51,750 nt of DNA from positions 1-51,750 of the forward strand of contig JARCRW010000025.1 in assembly GCA_029850515.1 (NCBI GenBank), given 5' to 3'. Below the pieces are notes generated by a model. The model was not told where the DNA came from. It searched no databases and saw only the letters and a program-made list of their open reading frames with translations. The position numbers and the translations under genes were made by a program. This document shows, one piece after another, positions 44,146-51,750 of the stretch (position 1 is its first letter; each line of letters starts with the position of its first letter). Source of the DNA: Nitrosotalea sp. (GTDB taxonomy: Archaea > Thermoproteota > Nitrososphaeria > Nitrososphaerales > Nitrosopumilaceae).

Positions 44146-44571
44146 CTAGTCAGAGATTTTTGTTAAATGTAGGTGCACTATTTTCCACTTGGCATATTTT
44201 ACTAGAACAAAGGTTGCTCGACTCTCCATTGTCATGTGTTGCCCTCTGAAACTATAATTGTCTACGACCATGCCTGTTTGTCTTACAGTAAAAGTTGCCA
44301 CAGCAAAGTTTTCAAATATGTCCACCCTCATGTTTTTTAATTCAAAATCATAATCAGATATGCTGACAAACCGTAGCTGCTCAAGTGCAGAAGTTGTGGC
44401 AAAGTCCTTTAGATCAAAAGGCGGTACATCACTGTATGCCGAAAACCTAGGATCATCGAGTTGAATGACACCCAACGGTGCGACGTTCTTTGTTTTTCCT
44501 GCATTAAAAAACGTCATTACAATATCAACAATTTCTTCCTTGTCGCTCAAAATCGGTATTGCTTGAGACAA
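44146..44571 (-). CDS. NTF2/SnoaL-like domain protein
   Basis: 141 aa. The order of one helix pair, then strands ending in WKIVHLHLTKIS, is the cone-shaped NTF2-like fold. This fold holds many functions (isomerases, binding proteins) and no catalytic residue pair can be assigned. Convergent with the aldolase gene across four bases. Confidence 0.75.
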   Translation of the reverse strand: MSQAIPILSDKEEIVDIVMTFFNAGKTKNVAPLGVIQLDDPRFSAYSDVPPFDLKDFATTSALEQLRFVSISDYDFELKNMRVDIFENFAVATFTVRQTGMVVDNYSFRGQHMTMESRATFVLVKYAKWKIVHLHLTKISD

Positions 44572-44678
44572 ATCTAGTTTAAGTCTTATGACATGCTCAT
44601 GCCCAAATCATGCCTAGACCAACATGTATCTCTGGCAAAACCCTTGTTTTGTCGGTTTTAGGCACTTTTTGCCAACAA

Positions 44679-44690
44679 TATATTTATTAA
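44679..44690 (+). promoter_or_regulatory. TATA box of the ilvBN-leuAB operon
   Basis: TATATTTATTAA; the transcription start is expected near 44710, about 100 bases before ilvB, leaving an untranslated or leader region unlike the leaderless genes nearby. Confidence 0.6.
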
Positions 44691-44720
44691 CAATTTTAGA
44701 GAGAAAAATTACAGATAAGT

Positions 44721-44783
44721 ATGGTAGAAATAGACTCGACAAGCATTTCAAGTATTTTGTTGCTAGTCGAGCTTGTGCTGTAA
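44721..44783 (+). CDS. candidate branched-chain amino acid leader peptide
   Basis: 20 codons, MVEIDSTSISSILLLVELVL, with 11 of 20 residues Ile, Leu or Val and the run ILLLVELVL just before the stop. It lies between the ilv promoter and ilvB, starting about 10 bases after the expected transcription start. In bacteria such leaders sense charged Ile/Leu/Val tRNA during attenuation. Translation is inferred only from composition and position. Confidence 0.45.
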   Translation: MVEIDSTSISSILLLVELVL

Positions 44784-44797
44784 AATACAGCAATTTT
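44735..44797 (+). promoter_or_regulatory. candidate attenuator hairpins before ilvB
   Basis: First stem: CTCGAC-A-AGCA (44735-44745) with TGCT-A-GTCGAG (44761-44771), inside the leader peptide gene. Second stem: GCTGTA (44777-44782) with TACAGC (44786-44791), covering the leader stop codon and followed by AATTTT. ACAG...AAG (44711-44719) could pair with CTT...CTGT (44772-44781) and so prevent the second hairpin. The mechanism is inferred. Confidence 0.4.
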
Positions 44798-44812
44798 CGG
44801 AGATAGAAAATT

Positions 44813-46501
44813 ATGGAAAAAATATCAGGTGCTAGGTCTTTGATGATCGCTTTGGAAAAAGAAGGTGTGGAAATTGCCTTTGGGTTACCGGGAGGTGCAA
44901 ACTTGCCAATTTATGATGAGCTCTACAAGAGCAACATCCGTCACGTGTTGGTAAGACATGAACAGTCTGCTTCACATATGGCAGATGGTTTTGGCAGAGT
45001 GAGTCGAAGACCAGGAGTATGTTTTGCAACATCAGGACCAGGTGCAACAAACATTGTTACAGGAATTGCAACAGCCCAAGCAGACTCGGCACCAATGGTT
45101 GCAATCACTGGCCAAGTTCCTTCAAAGATGATAGGACGTGACGCATTTCAAGAAAGTGATATTATCGGAATTACAAACCCCATAGTGAAATATGCATTCC
45201 AGCCAATGAGTCCAACAGAGATTCCAGAGGTAGTAAAAAAGGCATTTTACATCGCATCAACAGGAAGACCAGGTCCTGTATTGATAGACATTCCAAAGGA
45301 TGTACAACAAAACGAAGCAGAGATTCATTTTCCTTCCGAAGTAAAAATTAGAGGATACCATCCATGGGTCGACCCAGACATAACAGCAATTGAGAGAGCA
45401 ACAGAGATGTTACTATCTGCAGAAAGGCCGATAATTCTTGCAGGTGGTGGAGTGATAATATCAAGCGCGTTTGCAGAGCTCCAGTCAATCGCAGAGTTAC
45501 TCATGATACCAGTTGTAACTACATTCAAAGGAAAGGGATCATTTCCAGAAAACCACCCTCTCTCACTCGGACCAATAGGAATGCATGGTCATGCGGAGGC
45601 AAACAAGATGATGACAGAGGCTGACTGCGTTCTTGCATGTGGCTCCAGGTTTTCTGACAGGTCTGTTGGCACATTTGAAGAGTTTGAGAGAAACTTGAAA
45701 ATAATACACATGGATGTAGACCCTGCAGAGATAGGAAAGAACCAAACCACAAATGTAGCAGTAGTCGGAGATGTAAAGACATCACTTAGAATCATGGTAA
45801 AGATGCTAATCCAAAAAGCAATCAAACGCAATGGAGAGAGTGCGTGGGGAAAAAGAGTAAAGGAGACAAAGGAATACTATAGGGAAAACCTCAAGATTCA
45901 TCCACACCCATTAGCAGCATCCAAAGTTCTTAAAAAATTAAGAGAGGTTTTACCTGCGCAGTCAATTGTAACTACCGAAGTGGGACAACACCAAATGTGG
46001 GCCTCGTTATTCTTTGATGTAATACACCCAGGAACATTTTTCAGTTCTACAGGTCTTGGAACTATGGGCTGGGGATTCCCAGCTGCAATAGGTGCCAAGG
46101 CAGCAAAACCAGATGTCCCAGTGCTGGACATAGCAGGGGAGGGAAGTTTTAACATGACAGAGAATTCACTTGCAGTATCAGTGCTAGAGGACTTGCCGGT
46201 CATAGTGCTTTTGCTAAATAACTTTACACTCGGAATGGTGGCCCAGTGGCAGAGAACGTTTTACGACAGGAGAATGATTGGAGTAGATCTCAAGAATTGT
46301 CCAGATTATGTCAAAGTAGCAGAAGCATACGGAGCACAGGGAATACGCGCCCAGACAATTGATGAAATTGGAAAGGCAGTCCAGACAGCTTTGAAGAGCA
46401 ATGTAGCAACTGTCATAGACATACCAATTGACCCGCAAGAAGACGTGCTACCATTTGTTGCTCCAGGGACATCTCTCAAGGACATGATCTTACCATCATA
46501 G
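44813..46501 (+). CDS. ilvB: acetolactate synthase large (catalytic) subunit
   Basis: 562 aa. Catalytic Glu in RHEQSASHMADGFGR, FAD/substrate region SGPGATNIVTGIATAQAD, and the thiamine-diphosphate motif written GEGSF...NN rather than the usual GDG...NN. It makes acetolactate and acetohydroxybutyrate, the first common step of Val/Ile/Leu synthesis. Overlaps ilvN by one base. The leader region upstream suggests control by branched-chain amino acids. Confidence 0.94.
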   Translation: MEKISGARSLMIALEKEGVEIAFGLPGGANLPIYDELYKSNIRHVLVRHEQSASHMADGFGRVSRRPGVCFATSGPGATNIVTGIATAQADSAPMVAITGQVPSKMIGRDAFQESDIIGITNPIVKYAFQPMSPTEIPEVVKKAFYIASTGRPGPVLIDIPKDVQQNEAEIHFPSEVKIRGYHPWVDPDITAIERATEMLLSAERPIILAGGGVIISSAFAELQSIAELLMIPVVTTFKGKGSFPENHPLSLGPIGMHGHAEANKMMTEADCVLACGSRFSDRSVGTFEEFERNLKIIHMDVDPAEIGKNQTTNVAVVGDVKTSLRIMVKMLIQKAIKRNGESAWGKRVKETKEYYRENLKIHPHPLAASKVLKKLREVLPAQSIVTTEVGQHQMWASLFFDVIHPGTFFSSTGLGTMGWGFPAAIGAKAAKPDVPVLDIAGEGSFNMTENSLAVSVLEDLPVIVLLLNNFTLGMVAQWQRTFYDRRMIGVDLKNCPDYVKVAEAYGAQGIRAQTIDEIGKAVQTALKSNVATVIDIPIDPQEDVLPFVAPGTSLKDMILPS

Positions 46502-47001
46502 TGAGATTCATGTGGTCAATAATTTCCGTTCTAGTTGAAAACAAGCCAGGAGTATTGTTCAAGATTACAAACTTGTTTAGATCAAGGAACTATAACATCG
46601 ATAGCATATCAGTAGGGATAACTGAGAATCCCGAAGTGTCAAGAATGACAATTACTACAGAGGCAGATGAAAAACAACTCAGCCAAATAGTAAAGCAGTT
46701 AGACAAATTAATTGATACATTAGAAGTAAAAGTATTAGAGGAGAAAAAGAGCATATACCGAGAGCTTGTCATGATGAAACTAAAAGTGTCAAAGCCAACA
46801 GACATCAAAGAGATAACAGACCTTGCAAATGCCTTCAAGTGTGATGTACATGATGTCAGAAAGTCTTCAATTATAATAGAGATTACTGCCACCCCCGATA
46901 GAATTAATGCTTTAGAAGATCTTGTAAAAGGATATGGAATTTTAGAAATGGCACGAACTGGAATATGCGCACTAGCCAGAGGACATGCAAATGAAGATTA
47001 G
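46501..47001 (+). CDS. ilvN: acetolactate synthase small (regulatory) subunit
   Basis: 166 aa. Starts GTG 46501, overlapping the ilvB stop by one base; an ATG lies three codons later. The N-terminal ACT domain (SIISVLVENKPGVLFKITNL) binds valine for feedback inhibition. The C-terminal half is the usual ALS small-subunit domain. Overlaps leuA by 17 bases. Confidence 0.94.
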   Translation: MRFMWSIISVLVENKPGVLFKITNLFRSRNYNIDSISVGITENPEVSRMTITTEADEKQLSQIVKQLDKLIDTLEVKVLEEKKSIYRELVMMKLKVSKPTDIKEITDLANAFKCDVHDVRKSSIIIEITATPDRINALEDLVKGYGILEMARTGICALARGHANED

Positions 47002-48508
47002 AATTTTTGATACCACATTAAGAGATGGTGAACAGACTCCGGGCGTAGCCTTGACTCCTGATCAAAAACTTGCAATAGCACAAAAGCTAGATGAATTGGG
47101 TGTTGACGCAATCGAGGCAGGATTTCCAATCATATCAGATGGTGAAAAACTAGCAATAAAATCAATTACAAGTGCGGGACTAAAGGCAGAAATTTGTGGA
47201 CTGGCAAGAACAGAAAGAAAGGATATCGATGCAGCTGCTGCAGTAGGTTTGGATTACATCCACACATTCATTGCAACATCAGACATACATCTCCAGTACA
47301 AACTAAAATTAACAAGAGAGCAGGCGCTAGCAAAGGCAGTTGATGCAGTCCAGTATGCCAAGTCACTTGGCTTGAAGGTTGAATTTTCAGCAGAGGATGC
47401 CACGCGAACAGAAAGGGAATTCCTAAAAAAAGTATTCAAGGCAGTGACAGATGCTGGTGCTGACAGGCTAGACATTCCAGATACAGTCGGATATTCCACT
47501 CCACAATATATTGCGGCGATTACAAAGGATACGATTGATGCTACGCATTTACCCGTAAGTGTACATTGCCACAATGATTTCGGACTGGCAGTGGCAAACG
47601 CAATATCTGCAATACAGGCAGGCGCACAATGCGCACATGTCACAGTAAATGGAATTGGTGAGCGGGCAGGAAATGCATCGTTGGAAGAATTCGTCATGGG
47701 ATTGCAATGCTTACAGTTTGATAAAAAATATGAAACAAACATCAACACCAAACTTCTCTATGAGACATCACGATTCATCTCAAAAACAGTTGGAATACAG
47801 GTCCAGCCAAACAAGGCAATTGTAGGAGAAAATGCATTTGGTCATGAATCTGGAATTCACACCCATGGTGTCCTAAGCAACCCATTGACATACGAACCAA
47901 TCAGTCCGGAACTAGTGGGCAGAACCAGATGGTTCCAAGTAGGAAAACATGCAGGAGCACACGGAATCGCGGCAATGCTTGAAGAGTATGGTATCCAGCC
48001 CTCAAAGGAGCAGACCCATGAAATATTGGAAAGAGTCAAAAAACTCGGGGACCTAGGAAAACATGTAACAGATGTTGAGCTTCTCGGAATCACAGGCGAA
48101 GTCATGCAACAGCCAGGATTGAAGAGACTTGTTCACTTGATTGGCTTTTCAGTATCAACAGGGATTGGAAACATGCCATATGCATTTGTCAAACTAAACA
48201 TAGAAGGTAAGGACTTTATCAGTACGGACTATGGTGTAGGTCCAGTAGATGCATCAATTAATGCAATACAAAAAATCACCGGGGAAATATCCAAAGTGAG
48301 AATAAAGGATTACAAGCTGGATTCAATCTCAGGAGGCTCAGAGGCCTTGTGCGAAGTTACAATTAAGGTAGAAGATCCATATGGCAACCAAGCCTCAGCA
48401 AAATCAGTGGGAGAAGACATTGTTATCACAAGTGTACAAGCCATGATAGATGGAATAAACAGAATCATGCTCAAAAAAATACTCAAGCAAAAAAATCTGG
48501 GACAGTAA
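46985..48508 (+). CDS. leuA: 2-isopropylmalate synthase (or citramalate synthase)
   Basis: 507 aa. The HMGL-like TIM barrel has FDTTLRDGEQTPGVAL and the metal-binding VHCHNDFG, followed by GERAGNASLEE and a C-terminal LeuA regulatory domain (about 370-500). Its length and regulatory domain fit LeuA; citramalate synthase is very similar and cannot be excluded. Overlaps ilvN, with leuB starting directly at its end. Confidence 0.88.
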   Translation: MQMKIRIFDTTLRDGEQTPGVALTPDQKLAIAQKLDELGVDAIEAGFPIISDGEKLAIKSITSAGLKAEICGLARTERKDIDAAAAVGLDYIHTFIATSDIHLQYKLKLTREQALAKAVDAVQYAKSLGLKVEFSAEDATRTEREFLKKVFKAVTDAGADRLDIPDTVGYSTPQYIAAITKDTIDATHLPVSVHCHNDFGLAVANAISAIQAGAQCAHVTVNGIGERAGNASLEEFVMGLQCLQFDKKYETNINTKLLYETSRFISKTVGIQVQPNKAIVGENAFGHESGIHTHGVLSNPLTYEPISPELVGRTRWFQVGKHAGAHGIAAMLEEYGIQPSKEQTHEILERVKKLGDLGKHVTDVELLGITGEVMQQPGLKRLVHLIGFSVSTGIGNMPYAFVKLNIEGKDFISTDYGVGPVDASINAIQKITGEISKVRIKDYKLDSISGGSEALCEVTIKVEDPYGNQASAKSVGEDIVITSVQAMIDGINRIMLKKILKQKNLGQ

Positions 48509-49525
48509 ATGTACAAAATAGCACTCATCACGGGTGATGGAATAGGCCCGGAATTATCAGAATCAGTAATAGACATACTAGACATGGTAAATGATAATCT
48601 TGGGGTCAAAGTCGAGGTTACAAAACTACAAGCAGGCGATGCAGCACTCAAAAAAACAGGAAAAGCATTACCAGATGAAACAGTGGAGCAGATAAAAAAA
48701 TCAGATGCATGTCTCAAGGCCCCAGTGGGAGAAAGTGCGGCAGATGTTATTGTAGTATTGCGAAGATTGTTAGACCTTTATGCAAACATCAGGCCTGCCA
48801 AGTCGTATCCAAACATGCCAGCATTGAAGGAAAATATTGACATGGTAATAGTGCGGGAAAATACAGAGGATCTATACACAGGCATGGAGTTTGAGGTGGG
48901 TGAGACCGTCATTGCATTACGCTCAATATCAAAGAGTGCATCAGAGAGAATTGCAAGATATGCATTTGCCACATCTGAGCAGCGAAATGGAAAAAAAAAG
49001 GTCACTTGTGTACACAAGTCAAACGTAATGAGAAAAACAGATGGGTTATTTGCAAAGACATGTGAGCAAGTAGCAAAGAGTTATCCAAAAATCACATTTG
49101 AACACATGTATGTTGATGCTTGTGCCATGAATCTAATAAGACAGCCAGAGTCCTTTGATGTTATCGTGACCACAAATTTGTTTGGCGACATATTATCAGA
49201 CGAAGCATCACAAGTTGTCGGCGGACTTGGAATGGCTCCAGCTGCAAATATTGGAGACAGATTTGCATTGTTTGAGCCTGTCCACGGTGCAGCCTTTGAC
49301 ATTGCAGGAAAACAGGTGGCAAACCCATCATCATTTATCTTGTCTGCAAAGATGATGTTTGAGTGGCTTGGAATGAAAAATAACGACAAGTCATGTCAAG
49401 ACGTTGCAAAAAAAATTGAAGATGCGGTTTACGGCATTGTCAAAGACGGAATAAAGACTAGAGACATTGGCGGCAACAAGAGCACGAAAGAATTTACACA
49501 AAATGTAATATCACGCATTATTTGA
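48509..49525 (+). CDS. leuB: 3-isopropylmalate dehydrogenase-type decarboxylating dehydrogenase
   Basis: 338 aa. Substrate-binding arginines in VLRRLLDLYANIRPA and the catalytic region VRENTEDLYTGMEFE; NAD loop EPVHGAAFDIAGKQVANP. The family also includes isocitrate and homoisocitrate dehydrogenases; its position right after leuA favours leucine synthesis. leuC and leuD are not in the window. Its last eight bases overlap the convergent zinc/membrane gene. Confidence 0.85.
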   Translation: MYKIALITGDGIGPELSESVIDILDMVNDNLGVKVEVTKLQAGDAALKKTGKALPDETVEQIKKSDACLKAPVGESAADVIVVLRRLLDLYANIRPAKSYPNMPALKENIDMVIVRENTEDLYTGMEFEVGETVIALRSISKSASERIARYAFATSEQRNGKKKVTCVHKSNVMRKTDGLFAKTCEQVAKSYPKITFEHMYVDACAMNLIRQPESFDVIVTTNLFGDILSDEASQVVGGLGMAPAANIGDRFALFEPVHGAAFDIAGKQVANPSSFILSAKMMFEWLGMKNNDKSCQDVAKKIEDAVYGIVKDGIKTRDIGGNKSTKEFTQNVISRII

Positions 49526-49859
49526 GGTCAGATACAGGCGGTTCTCTTGACCAAAAAAACATTGCAAGACTAATTGGAATCATTATCATTATTGCAACTC
49601 CAAATGAAATCCAGTAAAAAGTTGGATCAATTCCCTTTATCAAAGGAACTGGAAATACAGTATATGCCCAAACAAATGCGATAAACCCAAGCAAGACCTT
49701 GTTTTTCTTGAAAATTCTCCAACCAAGTTTTCTTTTTGCAATATAGCAACGCTTGCATCTAGTCCTGTCATCTGTCATGCACGAAGTACAACAGTGCTTG
49801 TCACAAAAGTAACATGTCCTATCCCCGAACTCAGATCCGCAAAAATCACACCGTCGCAC
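49518..49859 (-). CDS. Cys-rich zinc-finger protein with two membrane helices
   Basis: 113 aa, starting GTG 49859. The first 40 residues hold eight or nine cysteines (CDFCGSEFGDRTCYFCDKHC, CTSC, CKRC), a B-box/ring-like zinc region, followed by a basic linker and two membrane helices (about 56-74 and 83-104). The zinc part probably faces the cytoplasm. Function unknown. Confidence 0.7.
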   Translation of the reverse strand: MRRCDFCGSEFGDRTCYFCDKHCCTSCMTDDRTRCKRCYIAKRKLGWRIFKKNKVLLGFIAFVWAYTVFPVPLIKGIDPTFYWISFGVAIMIMIPISLAMFFWSREPPVSDLK

Positions 49860-49892
49860 AAGTTATCTAAGATTTGGTCAAAATTTATCTTT

Positions 49893-51182
49893 TTATGGAA
49901 ATAACCGTTCTGGGTCACGAGGGTACAAGACTACTTCTCTCACATTGTCAATTTGTGTCAGCACTGTCATCAGTCTATCTAACCCTAGCCCCCATCCAGA
50001 ATGAGGCGGCATCCCCCAGTCAAACGCACGCAAATGGTCTTCAAATTGTGCTGGATCTAGTCCTTGCTCTAGCAATCGTGCTTTTATCTTGGCAGGGTCA
50101 TGAAGCCTCCTGCCACCAGATGACAATTCAAGATAACCATATTGGAGATCAAATGATTTTGAAACCTCAGGGTCGTCATCTTTTTCATGTATGTAAAACG
50201 GCTTTAGTTTGAGTGGCCATTCAGTCAAAAAGTAAAATCCAGGATGAATCTCCCCGAGTTTTCTCAGATGTGAATCAAGCAAGTCATCCCCAAATGAAAG
50301 AGTCAGTCCCTGCTTCCCAAGATCCTCAATTGCTTGCCTATATGTCACCCTGTCAAAAGGTGCCTTTGGTTTTCGAATTTCCATACCCAAGTTCTTTTGC
50401 TCTTGAATGCATGTCTTTTCTACATGTTCAAAGACAGAGACTATCAACTGCTCCAAAATTTCCATGACATCAGTATAATCCATAAATGCAGATTCAATGT
50501 CGACACTTGTGAATTCCGTTAAATGTCTCACAGTATGTGATTTTTCTGCCCTGTAAAATGACGAGATCTCAAATACTCTTTCAAGACCTAATGTCAATTG
50601 TTCTTTGTAGAGTTGAGGACTCTGTGCAAGATATGCCTGTTTGTCAAAATATTTCAGAGAAAACAAATTCGCTCCACCTTCGCTTGCACTGCCAATAATT
50701 TTTGGAGTGCTCACTTCAAGAAATCCACGATCAGTTAACACTTTACGGATGCAAAGAAGAACATTGTGTCGTATCTTAAATATCGAGGCGGTCTTTTGAT
50801 TGCGAAGATCAAGTGCTCTTGCATTGAGTCTGTTATCTATTCCACTTTCCAGCCTACCCAATGGGTCTATGGGCAATGGATGAATTGCTCTTGATAAAAT
50901 CTCAACTTTTTCGGCCTTTATTTCATATGCAAAATCTCGCGCTTTAGATTCTTGTACTGCTCCAGTTATCTGTACCACACTTTGTCTTGTCAGGTCTTTT
51001 ACCTGCTGCAAGTTTTCGGCTCCTGCAACTACAATCTGCGATACCCCTGTTACATCCCTCAAAGTAAGAAAGGTCAGTTTACCCAGTTCCCTCAAGTCTT
51101 CTACCCACCCTCCAACCACAACTTTTTGTCCCTTCATTGAAGAACCGAGTGTACCAATATCATGGGTTTTTTTTATGTCCAT
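49893..51182 (-). CDS. second AspRS-like class II aminoacyl-tRNA synthetase
   Basis: 429 aa, complete: OB-fold domain with GGWVEDLRELGKLTFL, then AQSPQLYKEQ, FYRAE and GWGLGLDRL motifs. The QSPQLYKEQ motif marks an aspartate enzyme. At the site that is Lys85 in Thermococcus AspRS it does not have Pro, unlike the copy at 9706-11016, so it may be the discriminating AspRS; that is inference from memory of two residues. Nine bases after the gene at 51192-51743. Confidence 0.9.
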   Translation of the reverse strand: MDIKKTHDIGTLGSSMKGQKVVVGGWVEDLRELGKLTFLTLRDVTGVSQIVVAGAENLQQVKDLTRQSVVQITGAVQESKARDFAYEIKAEKVEILSRAIHPLPIDPLGRLESGIDNRLNARALDLRNQKTASIFKIRHNVLLCIRKVLTDRGFLEVSTPKIIGSASEGGANLFSLKYFDKQAYLAQSPQLYKEQLTLGLERVFEISSFYRAEKSHTVRHLTEFTSVDIESAFMDYTDVMEILEQLIVSVFEHVEKTCIQEQKNLGMEIRKPKAPFDRVTYRQAIEDLGKQGLTLSFGDDLLDSHLRKLGEIHPGFYFLTEWPLKLKPFYIHEKDDDPEVSKSFDLQYGYLELSSGGRRLHDPAKIKARLLEQGLDPAQFEDHLRAFDWGMPPHSGWGLGLDRLMTVLTQIDNVREVVLYPRDPERLFP

Positions 51183-51191
51183 CAGATCATC

Positions 51192-51743
51192 CTACTTTCT
51201 TTCAAATTCTACTACTAGTTCTATCTTTCGAAGATCGTGCACTATTGCAATTACCTTGTCAATATCTATTGGAAAACGCGGTGTCTTTTTCCCCGATACA
51301 ATGACCTTTGTTTTTTGCAAGCTTCCCGGAGCCCAGACCTGATTTATGCCAAGTATTTTAATTGGAAAAAACATGTCTTCTATGAATTTCTTGTAGTCCG
51401 AGTCTTGATGTACAAGCCAAATTTTTCCATCAAATTCCCCTTGGAGTATTCCATAAAGCTCCCGACTCTGCCTAATTGTCATTATATCAGAACTGCCAAG
51501 ATACAGAACATAATTCCCATGAGATTCCCGGCATGAAACTAGTGTAAACTTGTCTATTGGATGTATTTTTTGGGAAAGTTTTACCAGTTTTATTGATGCG
51601 GTCACATCTGCCTTGGTCAGCACACCTTGATCTAGTTTTGATTCACATTGAGGACACAGTATGCCATTCATCGCGTCAAAGTTGCAAATTGGAGTCCTCA
51701 AGGAAATCGATTTTTTGCTTGCAAAAACTAGAAGATAAATCAT
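51192..51743 (-). CDS. Cys-pair/KH-like protein, possible NusA-like RNA-binding factor
   Basis: 183 aa from 51743, or 159 aa from the ATG at 51671 (MNGILCPQCESKLD), which reads better as a start. A CPQC pair, then an alpha/beta body and a KH-like C-terminal part with IKILGINQVWAPG and IDIDKVIAIVHDLRKIELVV. The layout suggests an RNA-binding factor, but only one Cys pair is visible and I cannot name the family. Just upstream of the second AspRS-like gene and probably co-transcribed with it. Confidence 0.6.
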   Translation of the reverse strand: MIYLLVFASKKSISLRTPICNFDAMNGILCPQCESKLDQGVLTKADVTASIKLVKLSQKIHPIDKFTLVSCRESHGNYVLYLGSSDIMTIRQSRELYGILQGEFDGKIWLVHQDSDYKKFIEDMFFPIKILGINQVWAPGSLQKTKVIVSGKKTPRFPIDIDKVIAIVHDLRKIELVVEFERK

Positions 51744-51750
51744 GCGAAAT

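Noticed and set aside
44624-44806. 60-codon frame MYLWQNPC upstream of ilvB
   Set aside because: It crosses the promoter and the hairpins and has no protein-like pattern; the 20-codon frame in another phase is better placed.
1-51750. CRISPR array, insertion sequence, rRNA or replication origin
   Set aside because: No regularly spaced repeats, transposase or terminal inverted repeats, rRNA segments or orc/cdc6-type features were seen.

Overview
The window reads as chromosome of an ammonia-oxidising-type Thaumarchaeon (Nitrososphaeria, probably Nitrosopumilales; a Nitrosotalea- or Nitrosotenuis-like genome is my guess). The evidence is archaeal information-processing genes (aRF1 with NIKS and GGQ, ribosomal protein S26e, deoxyhypusine synthase, pyruvoyl arginine decarboxylase, PurP), secreted proteins ending in PEFG sorting tails, an Amt ammonium transporter divergent from two P-II genes, an AT-rich base composition, and archaeal TATA boxes about 25 bases before many starts (ATG, GTG or TTG) that imply leaderless mRNAs. 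No amo genes, rRNA, tRNA, IS element, integrase or CRISPR array was seen, so this is mostly ordinary core chromosome.

Layout. 1-4.3 kb: a possible structured RNA, a PEFG surface protein, HtpX, a PAC2-family protein and Hsp20, then very small zinc-binding proteins. 4.4-6.5 kb: two P-II genes divergent from amt. 6.5-11 kb: aspS-gatC-gatA-gatB, the indirect (transamidation) route to Asn-tRNA. 11.2-20.6 kb: a modified cupredoxin, RlmN, PurP, a ZIP metal transporter divergent from a winged-helix regulator and a DsbA-like protein with matching DtxR-like operators, aRF1, thioredoxin, HIT protein and surface proteins. 20.8-30.2 kb: ilvD, the trp operon E-G-D-C-B-A (no trpF) and pyrG. 30.2-36.9 kb: a NAD kinase fused to a winged helix, PfkB kinase, S26e, CDP-alcohol transferase, deoxyhypusine synthase, M3 peptidase and several zinc microproteins. 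36.9-39.2 kb: the most irregular stretch, with a GC-rich hairpin, a frameshifted secreted-protein gene and a 48-bp direct repeat on either side of it. 39.2-44.6 kb: surface protein, PvlArgDC, peroxiredoxin, pyrophosphatase, an alcohol dehydrogenase/LsrF-like aldolase pair and an NTF2-like protein. 44.7-49.5 kb: ilvB-ilvN-leuA-leuB, preceded by a short leader peptide gene rich in Ile/Leu/Val and two hairpins. 49.5-51.7 kb: a zinc/membrane protein, a second AspRS-like gene and a Cys-pair/KH-like protein.

How it works together. Amt and P-II serve ammonium uptake and nitrogen sensing; ilvD, ilvBN, leuA and leuB with the trp operon make branched-chain amino acids and tryptophan; PvlArgDC supplies polyamine precursors that deoxyhypusine synthase can use for aIF5A. 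The most notable observations are the candidate branched-chain attenuator before ilvB, the paired DtxR-like operators, three zinc microprotein genes too short for usual gene calling, the frameshifted gene with flanking repeats, and the NAD kinase-winged helix fusion with a changed GGDG motif. Motif statements come from reading the sequence; family assignments are by recognition without database searches.
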